From positions 124,001 to 188,000 of the forward strand of contig NZ_QPLT01000003.1 in NCBI RefSeq assembly GCF_003666015.1: a stretch of DNA of 64,000 nucleotides. Reading direction: 5' to 3'. The notes beneath the pieces are model-generated. The model made no database searches. It saw only the letters and a program-made list of their open reading frames with translations, and was not told the origin of the DNA. Source of the DNA: Halorubrum sp. Atlit-26R (GTDB lineage: Archaea > Halobacteriota > Halobacteria > Halobacteriales > Haloferacaceae). Positions 44,961-53,017 of the stretch are shown piece after piece (position 1 is the first letter of the stretch; every line of letters begins with the position of its first letter). The position numbers and the translations under genes are program-made.

Positions 44961-45152
44961 ATGGACGAGGGAACGGTGACCGTGCCGGACGAGCAGTACG
45001 AGCGCCTCGCGGCCCTCGCCGCCGCCCGCGGCGTGAGCCCCGAGACGCAGCTGGCCCGCCTGATCGACGACGCGTACGCCGGGCTCGACGGCGACGGCGA
45101 CGCGCCCGAGTCGCTCCCGCTCGGCGTCTGCGACGGCTCCGACGAGGAGTAG
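44961..45152 (+). CDS. Small ribbon-helix-helix-like protein
   Basis: The 63-residue protein starts MDEGTVTVPDEQYERLAALA with a beta strand then a helix (ARGVSPETQLARLIDDAYAG), as in CopG/ribbon-helix-helix dimers. The C-terminus is acidic and flexible. It may bind DNA as a dimer or be an antitoxin without a visible toxin; no partner gene is beside it. Confidence 0.65.
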   Translation: MDEGTVTVPDEQYERLAALAAARGVSPETQLARLIDDAYAGLDGDGDAPESLPLGVCDGSDEE

Positions 45153-45210
45153 TGCCGGGTCGATCCGGCGAGGCGCTCGTGAGCCGCCGCGTCGGGCTCG
45201 GCCGGGTCGC

Positions 45211-46602
45211 TCACTCGTCGTAGGGCCACCGCCCGCCCGTCTTCAGCTCCTCGACGTACCCCTCGTCGATCGCGTCGCGGATCGACTCCCGCGAGCGGTG
45301 TTCGACCGCCACTTCCCCGGTCGCGAACCGGTAGACGGCCGCAGTCACGAGCGTCGCCATCTCGCGGAGGTCCCGCGAGTCGAGCTTGTCGAGGGTGTCG
45401 GCGTGGGTGTGGCCCCAGCCGCGCCCGGACTGGTCGCTGGTCGTCGAGGCCATCACGGCCGGGATCCCCTCCTGGACGAACGCCCACTGGTCGCCGTGCG
45501 GCGAGATGGTCTCGCCGGTCGTCAGGGGCGCGTCGAACGCGTCGGCGACGGCCTCGAACGTCGAGCGCATCCCGTCGAACCCGTTCGTCCCGACGCGGAG
45601 GTTCCGGGAACTACAGGCGCCGTCGAGGTTGACCACGCAGGCGATCTCCTCTTTCGGGGTCGTCTCCGCGGCGTGGTACGCCCCCCACAGCCCGATCTCT
45701 TCGGAGCCGAACGTGACGAGACGTACCCGCGTGTCGAGGTCGCCCTCGACGCCCGCGAGCAGGCGCCCAACCTCCGCAACGAGCGCCGAGCCGGCGCCGT
45801 TGTCGTTGGCGCCGTCGCTCACGTCGTGGGCGTCGACGTGCGCGGTGAGGTACACCGCCTCGTCGGTGTCCGGGCCGACCTCCGCGACCGCGTTCACCGA
45901 GGTCGTCGGCTCGTTCCGGCAGTCGACGTCGATCGAAACCGTCGGTCGGTCGGCGTCGCCGCTTCCCTCTCCCTCCGCTCCGTCGGCGTCCGCGGCCGCG
46001 ACGAGCCGCGAGAGCCGGTCGCCGACCTCCTTCGAGACGCCGACCGCCGGGATCGGGCCGGGCCGGTTGTGGTAGCCGATCTCGCCGGTGGGCGGAAGCG
46101 CCCCCTCGATGTGGTTCCGGAAGACGAACCCGACCGCGCCGCGCTCCGCGGCCGCGACGTACTTCTCCATCCGGTGGATCCAGCGGTCGTGGCTGTCGGG
46201 AGTGCGCGAGGAGGCCATGGCAACCGCGCCCTCCAGCTCCTCTTCCGCGGCCGCGAACTCCTCGTCGGTGCCGTCCCCCACGTCGACGAGCGGGGCCGTC
46301 GCCTCGCCGCTCGGCGTGCCCGGCAGCGCGATCACCTCGTGGGAGTTCTCGTGGCGCCGCTCGACCGCGCCCGACACCGCGAGCGACGACTCGCCGCGCC
46401 ACCAGCCGGGGATCTCGAACTCGTCGAGTCCGGCGTTCCGCAGGCCGGCGTCCTCGAACGCCTCGACGACGCGCTCGGCGCCGCGGCGCTCGCCGGTCGA
46501 TCCCGCCATGCGATTCCCGATGTCGGTCAGGTCCGTGAGGAGGTCCCATCCGAAGTCGCTCGTCCGCGCGTCGCCGACGACGCGGTCCGGTAGCTCGGTC
46601 AT
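45211..46602 (-). CDS. M28 family metallopeptidase (aminopeptidase type)
   Basis: The 463-residue protein has a protease-associated insert (about 120-210) and a M28 catalytic core: VYLTAHVDAHDVSDGANDNG (zinc His and bridging Asp), VTFGSEEIGLWGAYHAAETT (catalytic Glu pair), and VVNLDGACSS. The last His ligand is in GWGHTHADTLDKLDSRDL. There is no signal peptide, so it is probably cytosolic and acts on peptides. It is convergent with the small RHH-like gene. Confidence 0.92.
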   Translation of the reverse strand: MTELPDRVVGDARTSDFGWDLLTDLTDIGNRMAGSTGERRGAERVVEAFEDAGLRNAGLDEFEIPGWWRGESSLAVSGAVERRHENSHEVIALPGTPSGEATAPLVDVGDGTDEEFAAAEEELEGAVAMASSRTPDSHDRWIHRMEKYVAAAERGAVGFVFRNHIEGALPPTGEIGYHNRPGPIPAVGVSKEVGDRLSRLVAAADADGAEGEGSGDADRPTVSIDVDCRNEPTTSVNAVAEVGPDTDEAVYLTAHVDAHDVSDGANDNGAGSALVAEVGRLLAGVEGDLDTRVRLVTFGSEEIGLWGAYHAAETTPKEEIACVVNLDGACSSRNLRVGTNGFDGMRSTFEAVADAFDAPLTTGETISPHGDQWAFVQEGIPAVMASTTSDQSGRGWGHTHADTLDKLDSRDLREMATLVTAAVYRFATGEVAVEHRSRESIRDAIDEGYVEELKTGGRWPYDE

Positions 46603-46681
46603 ACGGTCCGGTCGTGCCCTGGGCGAAAAGGGGTTGCGGGAGCGCGGGTCGCCGCGTCGGGCCTCGGGCGGCCGTCCCGGC

Positions 46682-47389
46682 TCACTTCCACTCCTCCGCG
46701 GCCTCGGCGGCCTGCATCTCGCCCTTGGCCCGCCGCGGCGCCCGCCGCAGGGTCAGCGCCAGCACGACGAGGTAGAACCCGGCGACGGCCGCGAGCACGA
46801 GCGCGCCCGGCAGCGCGCCGACCGCGGCCGTCTCGACGACGCCGCTCCCCGGGGGCGTGAACACGGTGAGCCTGACGACCCACGCGGCGATGAGGACGGA
46901 GACGAGCGGCGCGTACACCCGCCGGAGGCGCCGCGACACCGCCTCGACGGCCGGCATCTTGATCGTCGGCTCGCGGAGGTCCTCGCTGAGCAGCTCCCGC
47001 CAGTTCGACTGTTCGACCCCCTCCGGGTCGAGCGCGTTCGCGAACACGTTCTCCTCTAAGAGCCGCACGCGCGACCGCCAGACGTCGAAGGTCCGGTACC
47101 GGCGGGTCTCGATGCCGAGAAACACGCTGAGCATGACGAGCCCGATGAGCAGCACGTAGTGCGGCCGCGACTCGCTGGAGAAGGTCCACGTGAGCAGCGA
47201 CGCCGTCACCACCACCGCCCAGTTGGTCGTCCGGTCGATGCGGGTCCGCCACGAGCTCGTTCGCCCGAGCTCGCCGCGGTAGGTGTGGGCCATCAGCGAG
47301 AGGAGGTCGGAGCGGTCGGTCGCGGCCTCGGCGGCGACCTCGCGCTCCTCCCGGGACTTCGGGTCGAAGTCCTCCGGTGGGTCGGACAT
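46682..47389 (-). CDS. DUF2270 family membrane protein
   Basis: The 235-residue protein has four helices in two pairs, WAVVVTASLLTWTFSSESRP and VLLIGLVMLSVFLGIETRRY, then APLVSVLIAAWVVRLTVF and ALVLAAVAGFYLVVLALTLR. The conserved LSLMAHTYRGELGRTSSWRT and FDVWRSRVRLLEENVFANAL blocks define DUF2270. Function is unknown. The stop is 79 nt from the start of the M28 gene on the same strand, so they may share a transcript. Confidence 0.85.
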   Translation of the reverse strand: MSDPPEDFDPKSREEREVAAEAATDRSDLLSLMAHTYRGELGRTSSWRTRIDRTTNWAVVVTASLLTWTFSSESRPHYVLLIGLVMLSVFLGIETRRYRTFDVWRSRVRLLEENVFANALDPEGVEQSNWRELLSEDLREPTIKMPAVEAVSRRLRRVYAPLVSVLIAAWVVRLTVFTPPGSGVVETAAVGALPGALVLAAVAGFYLVVLALTLRRAPRRAKGEMQAAEAAEEWK

Positions 47390-47463
47390 ACGGACCCGTA
47401 CCGCGGCGGGACGGGTAAAAAGGGGGGCCGGGCGCGTCCGCCCGGAGTTCGGCGTCGCTGGTC

Positions 47464-47799
47464 TCAGGCCGGGTCCGCCGCGGACACCTCGATCTCGACG
47501 TCGGCGGGGTCGACGCCGATCCGCGCGAACTGCGTCCGGACGTGCTCGCGGGCCGCCGCGACCGCCTGGTCGCGGGTGTCGAACCCGCGGGGCATCGGCT
47601 CCTCGAAGGCGACGCGGATCTCCTCGCCGTCGACGACGAGCGGGGAGCCGCCGCTCTCGACCTCGTAGAAGGAGTCGCACACCCACACGTACGGGGCGTC
47701 CTCGTTCGGCGCGCCCTTGTACGCGGGCGGCTCCTCGCCGCGCTCGAACACCGTGCCGGTGAGGTCCGTCCCGCCGCCGCTGCCGCGAACGAGTATCAT
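47464..47799 (-). CDS. Small conserved haloarchaeal protein (DUF7113-like)
   Basis: The 111-residue protein starts MILVRGSGGGTDLTGTVFER and has APYVWVCDSFYEVESGGSPL and a C-terminal helix DQAVAAAREHVRTQFARIGV. It is an alpha/beta protein of unknown function. The in-frame extension up to 47892 is low-complexity and is rejected. It is divergent from the HerA-like ATPase. Confidence 0.78.
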   Translation of the reverse strand: MILVRGSGGGTDLTGTVFERGEEPPAYKGAPNEDAPYVWVCDSFYEVESGGSPLVVDGEEIRVAFEEPMPRGFDTRDQAVAAAREHVRTQFARIGVDPADVEIEVSAADPA

Positions 47800-47924
47800 G
47801 CCACGGGTACGGGGTCGAGCGGGATAAGGGCCCCGTGACCGGCGCTCCGCGCCCGGTCGGGGGCGGGGCGGCCGCCCGGGGCGCGAGGGCAAACGCTTTC
47901 GGCCCGGCGACCGGTGGATCCGCC

Positions 47925-49808
47925 ATGACGCTGGAGGACTTCACCGAGTTCAGCGGTGACGACGACGCCGACGGCCGCGCGGACGAGGTCGACTCCGCGG
48001 CCGACGGCGGAAGCGCCGCTGACGCCGACGACGCGCCCGGTGACGCCGCGCGGGCGGACGCGTCGGCGGGCGGGTCCGGGTCCGACGCGCGCGGCGACGC
48101 CGAGGACGATTTCACCGCCTACGACGCGACGCCGGCCGGGAGCGACGCGGGGCTCGGCGTCGTGTCGGTGTCACAGGGGCTCCGGGTCGCCGAGGAGGAG
48201 GAGGAGACGTCGCTGAAGGCGTTCGTCACGACCGGCAACCGCGAGTCGGTGCGGCTCGGGAAGTACCTCCTGATCCCGTACCCGGACGGCGAGCGGCTGT
48301 TCTGCCGGATCACCGGACTGGAGTACGCACAGGAGTTCCAGTCGGACGACGCGACGGAGATTCACGCCCGCCGGCAGATGCGCCGCGACGACTTCGCCGA
48401 GCGCGACTACAAGTTCGTCGCCGACCTGGAGCCGATGTCGGTGGTGTACGGCGCGGGCGACGACATGAAACGCCGGATGACGGACCGGGTGCCCAAGCCC
48501 GGCGCCGTCGTCGAGGAGGCGGCCGACGACGCCGAGATCAAGACGGGACTGAAGATCCCCGACGACGGCGTCTTCCTCGGCCACCTCTCGGTCGGCGGCG
48601 AGAAGGTCCGGACCGCGGCGGAGCCCCCCACGGTCGACTACCGGGTGAAGGACGACTACGCCGACGGCGACCCGCTGGCGTTCCGGCACACGCTCGTCGC
48701 CGGCGGCACCGGGTCGGGGAAGACCCACGCCTCGAAGAATGTCCTCCGGCAGTACCTCGATTCGGACCGGACCTATCCGATGGGCGACGGCCGCGAGTCG
48801 CGGATGGCGGTCGTCCAGTTCGACCCGCAGGACGAGTACGCGCAGATGCACGACGACAACCCCGACCTCGACGACGCGTTCGCCCGGCGCCTCGAACGGG
48901 AGGGGATCGCCCACGGCGGCCACGACGACACCGTCGCCCTCGTCCCGCGAGTCGCGAACGCGACGTACCCCGGCGAGGGGCACCGCGCCGAGCGCGTCGA
49001 GTTCACGATCCCCTTCTCGCTGGCGGACGACATGCCGTGGCTGGTCGCCGGGTCCGGGCTCAACGACAACCAGTACCCCGCGCTGTTGACGCTGCTCAAC
49101 CGTTTCTTCGACGACTACGGTGACTCGGGCACCTACAGCCAGTTCCTCTCGTACCTCGACGACCCGGCGCTCAAAGAGGAGCTCCACGAGAGCGGTCGGG
49201 TCCACGAGGCGACGTTCGACGCCGTCAAGCGCCGGGTTCGGGGCGTCCCGAGCGGCGTGTTCGACCAGGACGCGAAGCCGATCACGGAGCTCGACCACAC
49301 GCTCGTCCGCCCCGGCGGGCTCTCGGTCGTCCCCACCTACCACCTGCCGACCTCCCGGCAGAAGGAGATCGTCGTCCTCGCGGTCGCGGGCCTGCTCGTC
49401 GACGACAAGCTCTCGAACGACCCGTCGAGCGACCGGATCAAGGAGACGCCGCTCCTGGTCGGGATGGACGAGGCCCACAACTTCCTCGCCGACGCCGACA
49501 ACGTTCAGGCCCAAAAGGTCGTCCAGAAGTTCACGGAGGCCGCCAAGCAGGGCCGCAAGGAGCGGCTCGGGCTCTTCCTGATCACGCAGGACCCGCAGGA
49601 CGTGGCCGAGTCGGTGTTCAAGCAGGTGAACACGAAGATCGTGTTGAACCTCGGCGACGAGGACGCGATCTCCAGCGTCAACATCCCGACGAACCTCGCC
49701 GGGAAGGTGCCGTACATGGAGAAGGGGCAGATGGTCGTCTACTCGCCCGACAACTCCGAGCCCGTCGAGCTGATCGGCCTCTCGGAGTGCGTGACGCGGC
49801 ACGACTGA
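47925..49808 (+). CDS. HerA-like ATPase
   Basis: The 627-residue protein has an acidic N-terminal region (about 1-80), a HAS-barrel domain (LKAFVTTGNRESVRLGKYLL), then a FtsK/HerA RecA-type ATPase: FRHTLVAGGTGSGKTHASKN (Walker A), MAVVQFDPQDEYAQMHDDNP, and Walker B TPLLVGMDEAHNFLADADNV, with FLITQDPQDVAESVFKQVNT near the end. HerA works with NurA in DNA-end resection, but no NurA gene is adjacent. It may be one of several haloarchaeal HerA paralogs with a different role. Confidence 0.9.
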   Translation: MTLEDFTEFSGDDDADGRADEVDSAADGGSAADADDAPGDAARADASAGGSGSDARGDAEDDFTAYDATPAGSDAGLGVVSVSQGLRVAEEEEETSLKAFVTTGNRESVRLGKYLLIPYPDGERLFCRITGLEYAQEFQSDDATEIHARRQMRRDDFAERDYKFVADLEPMSVVYGAGDDMKRRMTDRVPKPGAVVEEAADDAEIKTGLKIPDDGVFLGHLSVGGEKVRTAAEPPTVDYRVKDDYADGDPLAFRHTLVAGGTGSGKTHASKNVLRQYLDSDRTYPMGDGRESRMAVVQFDPQDEYAQMHDDNPDLDDAFARRLEREGIAHGGHDDTVALVPRVANATYPGEGHRAERVEFTIPFSLADDMPWLVAGSGLNDNQYPALLTLLNRFFDDYGDSGTYSQFLSYLDDPALKEELHESGRVHEATFDAVKRRVRGVPSGVFDQDAKPITELDHTLVRPGGLSVVPTYHLPTSRQKEIVVLAVAGLLVDDKLSNDPSSDRIKETPLLVGMDEAHNFLADADNVQAQKVVQKFTEAAKQGRKERLGLFLITQDPQDVAESVFKQVNTKIVLNLGDEDAISSVNIPTNLAGKVPYMEKGQMVVYSPDNSEPVELIGLSECVTRHD

Positions 49809-49820
49809 CGGCGGGGCCCG

Positions 49821-50231
49821 TCAGACCCGCACGACCAGCGTGTCCGCCCACCGGTCGCCGAGCCGCTGGCTGTTCGGCGAGTCGGCGATGAACACGACGC
49901 CCGCGAGGATCAACAGCAGCGAGGCGCCGCCGACGATCTTGGTGACGTTCCGGACGACGGCGCCGACGGCGGAGGCCTCGTCGCCGCTCTCGTCGACGAC
50001 CCTGATCCCGACGACCCACTTCCCGGGCGTGTGCCCCCAGACCGCTTCCGACACGACGTACCAGCCCACCGTGACGAGGAGGAACGCGAGGTCGGCGAGG
50101 CCGCCCGAAACGGCCCCGACCGCCAGCGAGACGACGGCGGCGACGGCGAGACCTGCGACCATGTCGATGAGCCACGCGCCGCCGCGGGCACTAACCGACG
50201 CTAACTGCGACCGCGCGTACGGGGTGCTCAT
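49821..50231 (-). CDS. RDD family membrane protein
   Basis: The 136-residue protein is a RDD domain: the first helix has RGGAWLIDMVAGLAVAAVVS with the R-x-x-A-x-x-I-D motif, the second FLLVTVGWYVVSEAVWGHTP, and the conserved GKWVVGIRVVDESGDEASAV loop. RDD proteins are thought to act in ion transport or as accessory membrane proteins. It overlaps no neighbours. Confidence 0.9.
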   Translation of the reverse strand: MSTPYARSQLASVSARGGAWLIDMVAGLAVAAVVSLAVGAVSGGLADLAFLLVTVGWYVVSEAVWGHTPGKWVVGIRVVDESGDEASAVGAVVRNVTKIVGGASLLLILAGVVFIADSPNSQRLGDRWADTLVVRV

Positions 50232-50372
50232 ACGAGTCGGTACACGGGGGCCGGCAAGTGTTTTGTGACGACCGCTCCGTCGCGCGGTCCCCGGATACGC
50301 CCCTCGAAGCAGATTGCCGCCGCGTCGGAGTCGTCGTCGGACTTTTTATCCGGTGCGGGCGAACCGCCGCGT

Positions 50373-50828
50373 ATGAGCAAACGCATCCTCGTCGCGGTCG
50401 ACGGCTCGGAGGAGGCCGCCGAAGCGCTCCGGTTCGCGGCCGCCGAGTGGCCCGAGGCCGACCTCACGGCGCTCCACGTGATCAACCCCGCCGACTCGGC
50501 GACGGGCGCCGACGGCGGGTTCCCGGGCGCCTCCGACCAGTGGTACGCGAGCGCCAAGCAGCGCGGCGAGCGGATCCTCTCCGAGGCGGCGGAGGCGGTC
50601 GACCGGGAGATCGACACGCGGCTGGAGGTCGGTCGCCCGACGAAGACGATCCTCGCCGTGGCGGGCGGCGAGAAGCCGGTCGGCGAGGAGGACGACGTTC
50701 CCGGCGAGCCGTTCGACCACGTCGTGCTGGCGAGTCGCGGCCGGACCGGGCTCTCGCGGGTCCTCCTCGGCAGCGTCGCGGAGGCCGTGGTTCGCCGCGC
50801 CGAGGCGCCGGTGACGGTCGTCCGGTGA
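50373..50828 (+). CDS. Universal stress protein UspA family
   Basis: The 151-residue protein has SKRILVAVDGSEEAAEALRF and the ATP-binding G-rich motif HVVLASRGRTGLSRVLLGSV then AEAVVRRAEAPVTVVR, the nucleotide-binding type of UspA. CTTTTTATCC (50342-50351) lies about 25-30 nt before the ATG. Expected role: stress response through ATP-bound dimers. It is single in this region. Confidence 0.94.
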   Translation: MSKRILVAVDGSEEAAEALRFAAAEWPEADLTALHVINPADSATGADGGFPGASDQWYASAKQRGERILSEAAEAVDREIDTRLEVGRPTKTILAVAGGEKPVGEEDDVPGEPFDHVVLASRGRTGLSRVLLGSVAEAVVRRAEAPVTVVR

Positions 50829-50853
50829 GTTGAGTCCCGAGAGCGACTCGCCG

Positions 50854-51141
50854 CTATTCCTCGGCGCGCTCGGCCGCGACCACCTCGCCGACCATCGACC
50901 ACCCCTCCTCGTCGGGCCCCGAGCGGCCGAGCAGGATCCGCTCGTAGTCGTCGGAGGTGATCAGCCGGAAGTCGGCGTCGCCGTCGGCGTCGGTCCGGAC
51001 GCCCTCGCCGCGGAACTCCCGCTGGAAGAACTCCGTCGACGAGAACTCGAAGACGCCGGTCTCGCCCGAGTCGAGTTCGAGCCGCACCGCTCGGGGCTGG
51101 ACGTTGTGGATCCGCTTCGCGATCGGGTGAAGGTCCGGCAT
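50854..51141 (-). CDS. Conserved haloarchaeal protein, unknown function
   Basis: The 95-residue protein, MPDLHPIAKRIHNVQPRAVR, looks like a small beta-barrel-like domain (RAVRLELDSGETGVFEFSST, EFRGEGVRTDADGDADFRLI). It has no named family I can place. The promoter region contains AATAAAAG at about 51164-51171 on the plus strand (CTTTTATT on the minus strand), 25-30 nt upstream of the ATG, so the gene is likely expressed. Confidence 0.75.
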   Translation of the reverse strand: MPDLHPIAKRIHNVQPRAVRLELDSGETGVFEFSSTEFFQREFRGEGVRTDADGDADFRLITSDDYERILLGRSGPDEEGWSMVGEVVAAERAEE

Positions 51142-51241
51142 ACCGGCCGGTCGGGGCGGTCCGAATAAAAGCCGTCGGCTCCGGTCGTCGCGGCCCTACT
51201 ACTTTAATGCCTCACGGCGCGTCAGGACGGTGAGAATCATC

Positions 51242-51961
51242 ATGTTAGAAGCATCGCTCACCTACCTTCGCGACGGCGACGACGCCGTCACTACCGCCGT
51301 CATCGGCGGGCTCCTGCTGCTCGCGAGTCCGCTCATCATCCCCTCGGTCCTGATCTTCGGCTACCTGACGCGCGTCGTGCGGCGCACCGCCGACGGCGAC
51401 GACGAGCCGCCGGCCTTCGAGGCGTGGGGAGCGCTCTTCGTCGACGGCCTGAAGGCATTCGCCGTCGCGTTCGTCTACTCGCTGCTGCCGCTCGGGGTCC
51501 TCGCGGCCGCCGCGTTCGTCGCCCTCGGCGCGTTCGTGGTCGTCCCCGGCGACGGGAGCGTCGGGGCGGGGACGGTCGCGGTCGGGCTGTTCGTCCTCGT
51601 CGCGGGCTTCGTCGCCCTGGTCCTGTCGCTCGTCGGGCTCTACGTGACGCCCGCGGCGCTGGCCGCGGTGGCCGACTCGGGGAAGGTCGGCGACGGCTTC
51701 GCCCTCGGGACGCTCTGGGGCGTCGTCACGAAGCGGGCGTACGCGACGGGGTGGATCACGGCGGCGGTCGTCGTCCTCGCCGGCGCGCTCGCGATCGGCG
51801 TGCTCTCCACCGTCCCGATCCTCGGAACGATAGCGGGCGTGTTCGTCCAGTTCTACGCGCTCGTCGCCGCGGCCGCCATCGTCGGCTGGACGTGGACCGA
51901 CGTGCGCCCGGTCGCGACCGAACCGCCTGAGCCGGACCCCGCGGAACGGCCCGCGGTGTAA
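51242..51961 (+). CDS. DUF4013-like membrane protein
   Basis: The 239-residue protein has an N-terminal helix (LEASLTYLRDGDDAVTTAVI then GGLLLLASPLIIPSVLIFGY) and about five further helices, with GDGFALGTLWGVVTKRAYAT and WITAAVVVLAGALAIGVLST. DUF4013 proteins are multi-pass membrane proteins of unknown role. A CTTTAAT box lies at about 51203; from there, the GTG at 51230 or the ATG at 51242 are both plausible starts. I list the ATG. Confidence 0.82.
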   Translation: MLEASLTYLRDGDDAVTTAVIGGLLLLASPLIIPSVLIFGYLTRVVRRTADGDDEPPAFEAWGALFVDGLKAFAVAFVYSLLPLGVLAAAAFVALGAFVVVPGDGSVGAGTVAVGLFVLVAGFVALVLSLVGLYVTPAALAAVADSGKVGDGFALGTLWGVVTKRAYATGWITAAVVVLAGALAIGVLSTVPILGTIAGVFVQFYALVAAAAIVGWTWTDVRPVATEPPEPDPAERPAV

Positions 51962-52013
51962 CCGGTCGGAATCGAAAACAGCGCTGAAAAGCGGAAACCG
52001 CAAGCAGGCGGCG

Positions 52014-52490
52014 TTACTCGTCGAGGACGTCGTCGTACTCGCCGGCGTCGACGCGGTCGTCGAACGTCCGGGCGTCCTCGCCCTCGATGGTGACGCCGAG
52101 GGAGGCGCAGGTGCCGCCGACCTCCTTGGCGGCGGCCTTCGTGTCGTACGCGAGCAGGTCGCTCGACTTCTGCTCGGCGACCGTCTTCACTTGCTCGATC
52201 GACATGTCGGCGACGAAGTTCTCTTGGGGCTCGCCGGAGCCGGTCTCGAAGCCGGCCTCGTCCTTGATGAGCTCCGCGGTGGGCGGCACGCCGACCTCGA
52301 TGGTGAAGGAGCCGTCGTCGTCGTACTCGACGGTGACGGGCACCTCCATGCCGTCGAAGGCAGCGGTCTCGTCGTTGATCTCCGCGACGACGTCCTGGAC
52401 GTCCACCGGCGTCGGTCCGAGCTCGGGACCGAGCGGCGGGCCGGGGTTGGCCTGCCCGCCGGGGACGAGCGCTTCGATAGTTCCAGCCAT
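52014..52490 (-). CDS. rpl11: 50S ribosomal protein L11
   Basis: The 158-residue protein has the L11 N-terminal proline-rich segment (ALVPGGQANPGPPLGPELGP then TPVDVQDVVAEIN) and the C-terminal RNA-binding domain (DMSIEQVKTVAEQKSSDLLA, VGGTCASLGVTIEGEDARTF). It binds 23S rRNA at the GTPase-associated centre. GTTAAAAG on the minus strand (52514-52521) lies about 27 nt before the ATG. It is not next to L1/L10/L12 in this window. Confidence 0.97.
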   Translation of the reverse strand: MAGTIEALVPGGQANPGPPLGPELGPTPVDVQDVVAEINDETAAFDGMEVPVTVEYDDDGSFTIEVGVPPTAELIKDEAGFETGSGEPQENFVADMSIEQVKTVAEQKSSDLLAYDTKAAAKEVGGTCASLGVTIEGEDARTFDDRVDAGEYDDVLDE

Positions 52491-53017
52491 GTCCGTACGA
52501 ACCCGTCGCCGACTTTTAACGGTTGTTCTTTCGGGCAGGGGGAGTCAGCGGTTCGCACACCATAGATATCGGGTAACTGGCGGTGAACCACCCATTCGGC
52601 GAGCGACGCTTCTTCAGTACGTGTATATAAAAGATCTCGCGATACCGAATGGAACGCTAACGAATCTCTAGCCGCTCACTTATAAATAGTCGATACCGGG
52701 GCGGCCGTGACCACCTCCAAAGCCCCAGTCGCGAGGAGCCCGTACGCTCGCTGCGCTCCTCACTCGGTCGCTACCGCTCCCTCGTTGCGGTGCTTGCGTC
52801 GCCTACGGGCTCCTCGCGACTGCCCCTTTGAGTCCCGCCCCGCACCGCACAGCAACCGCACCTCACACCTCCCCAGCCTCGTCGGCCTCCCTGCGGTCGG
52901 CCGACTCCCTCGCGCGTGCGACTCGCGGCCTCCGCTTCGCTCCGGCCGCTCGCAGGCACGCGCCAACGGCTCGTTTATTTATAAGTCGTGTCCACACAGG
53001 GTCGAAGGCACCCTCGA
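52491..53017. other. Intergenic region holding repeat copy B
   Basis: The 527-nt region contains the L11 promoter, a stretch with an AT-rich GTATATAAAAG element (52622-52632) that could start a transcript rightward, another TTATAAAT at 52680-52687, and then copy B of the dispersed element (52711-52987). I see no real coding sequence; the frames that cross the repeat are artefacts of its GC content. Confidence 0.7.
52711..52987 (-). repeat. Dispersed hairpin-rich element, copy B (candidate structured RNA)
   Basis: Read on the minus strand it has the same order as copy A: CTTATAAATAAAC, GGCGCGTGCCTGCGA, a hairpin with GCGGCC and GGCCGC arms, GTCGGCC paired with GGCCGAC, GAGGCTGGGGAGGTGTGAGG, GGGACTCAAAGGGGCAG, and a 19-bp perfect hairpin (52726-52744 with 52804-52822, loop 59 nt), ending GACTGGGGCTTTGG. 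Compared with copy A, the 19-bp stem differs at four internal pairs, all compensated. In copy B the flanking GCGCGTGC and GCACGCGC can also pair and enclose the first hairpin. It lies between L11 and an MFS gene. Confidence 0.8.
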
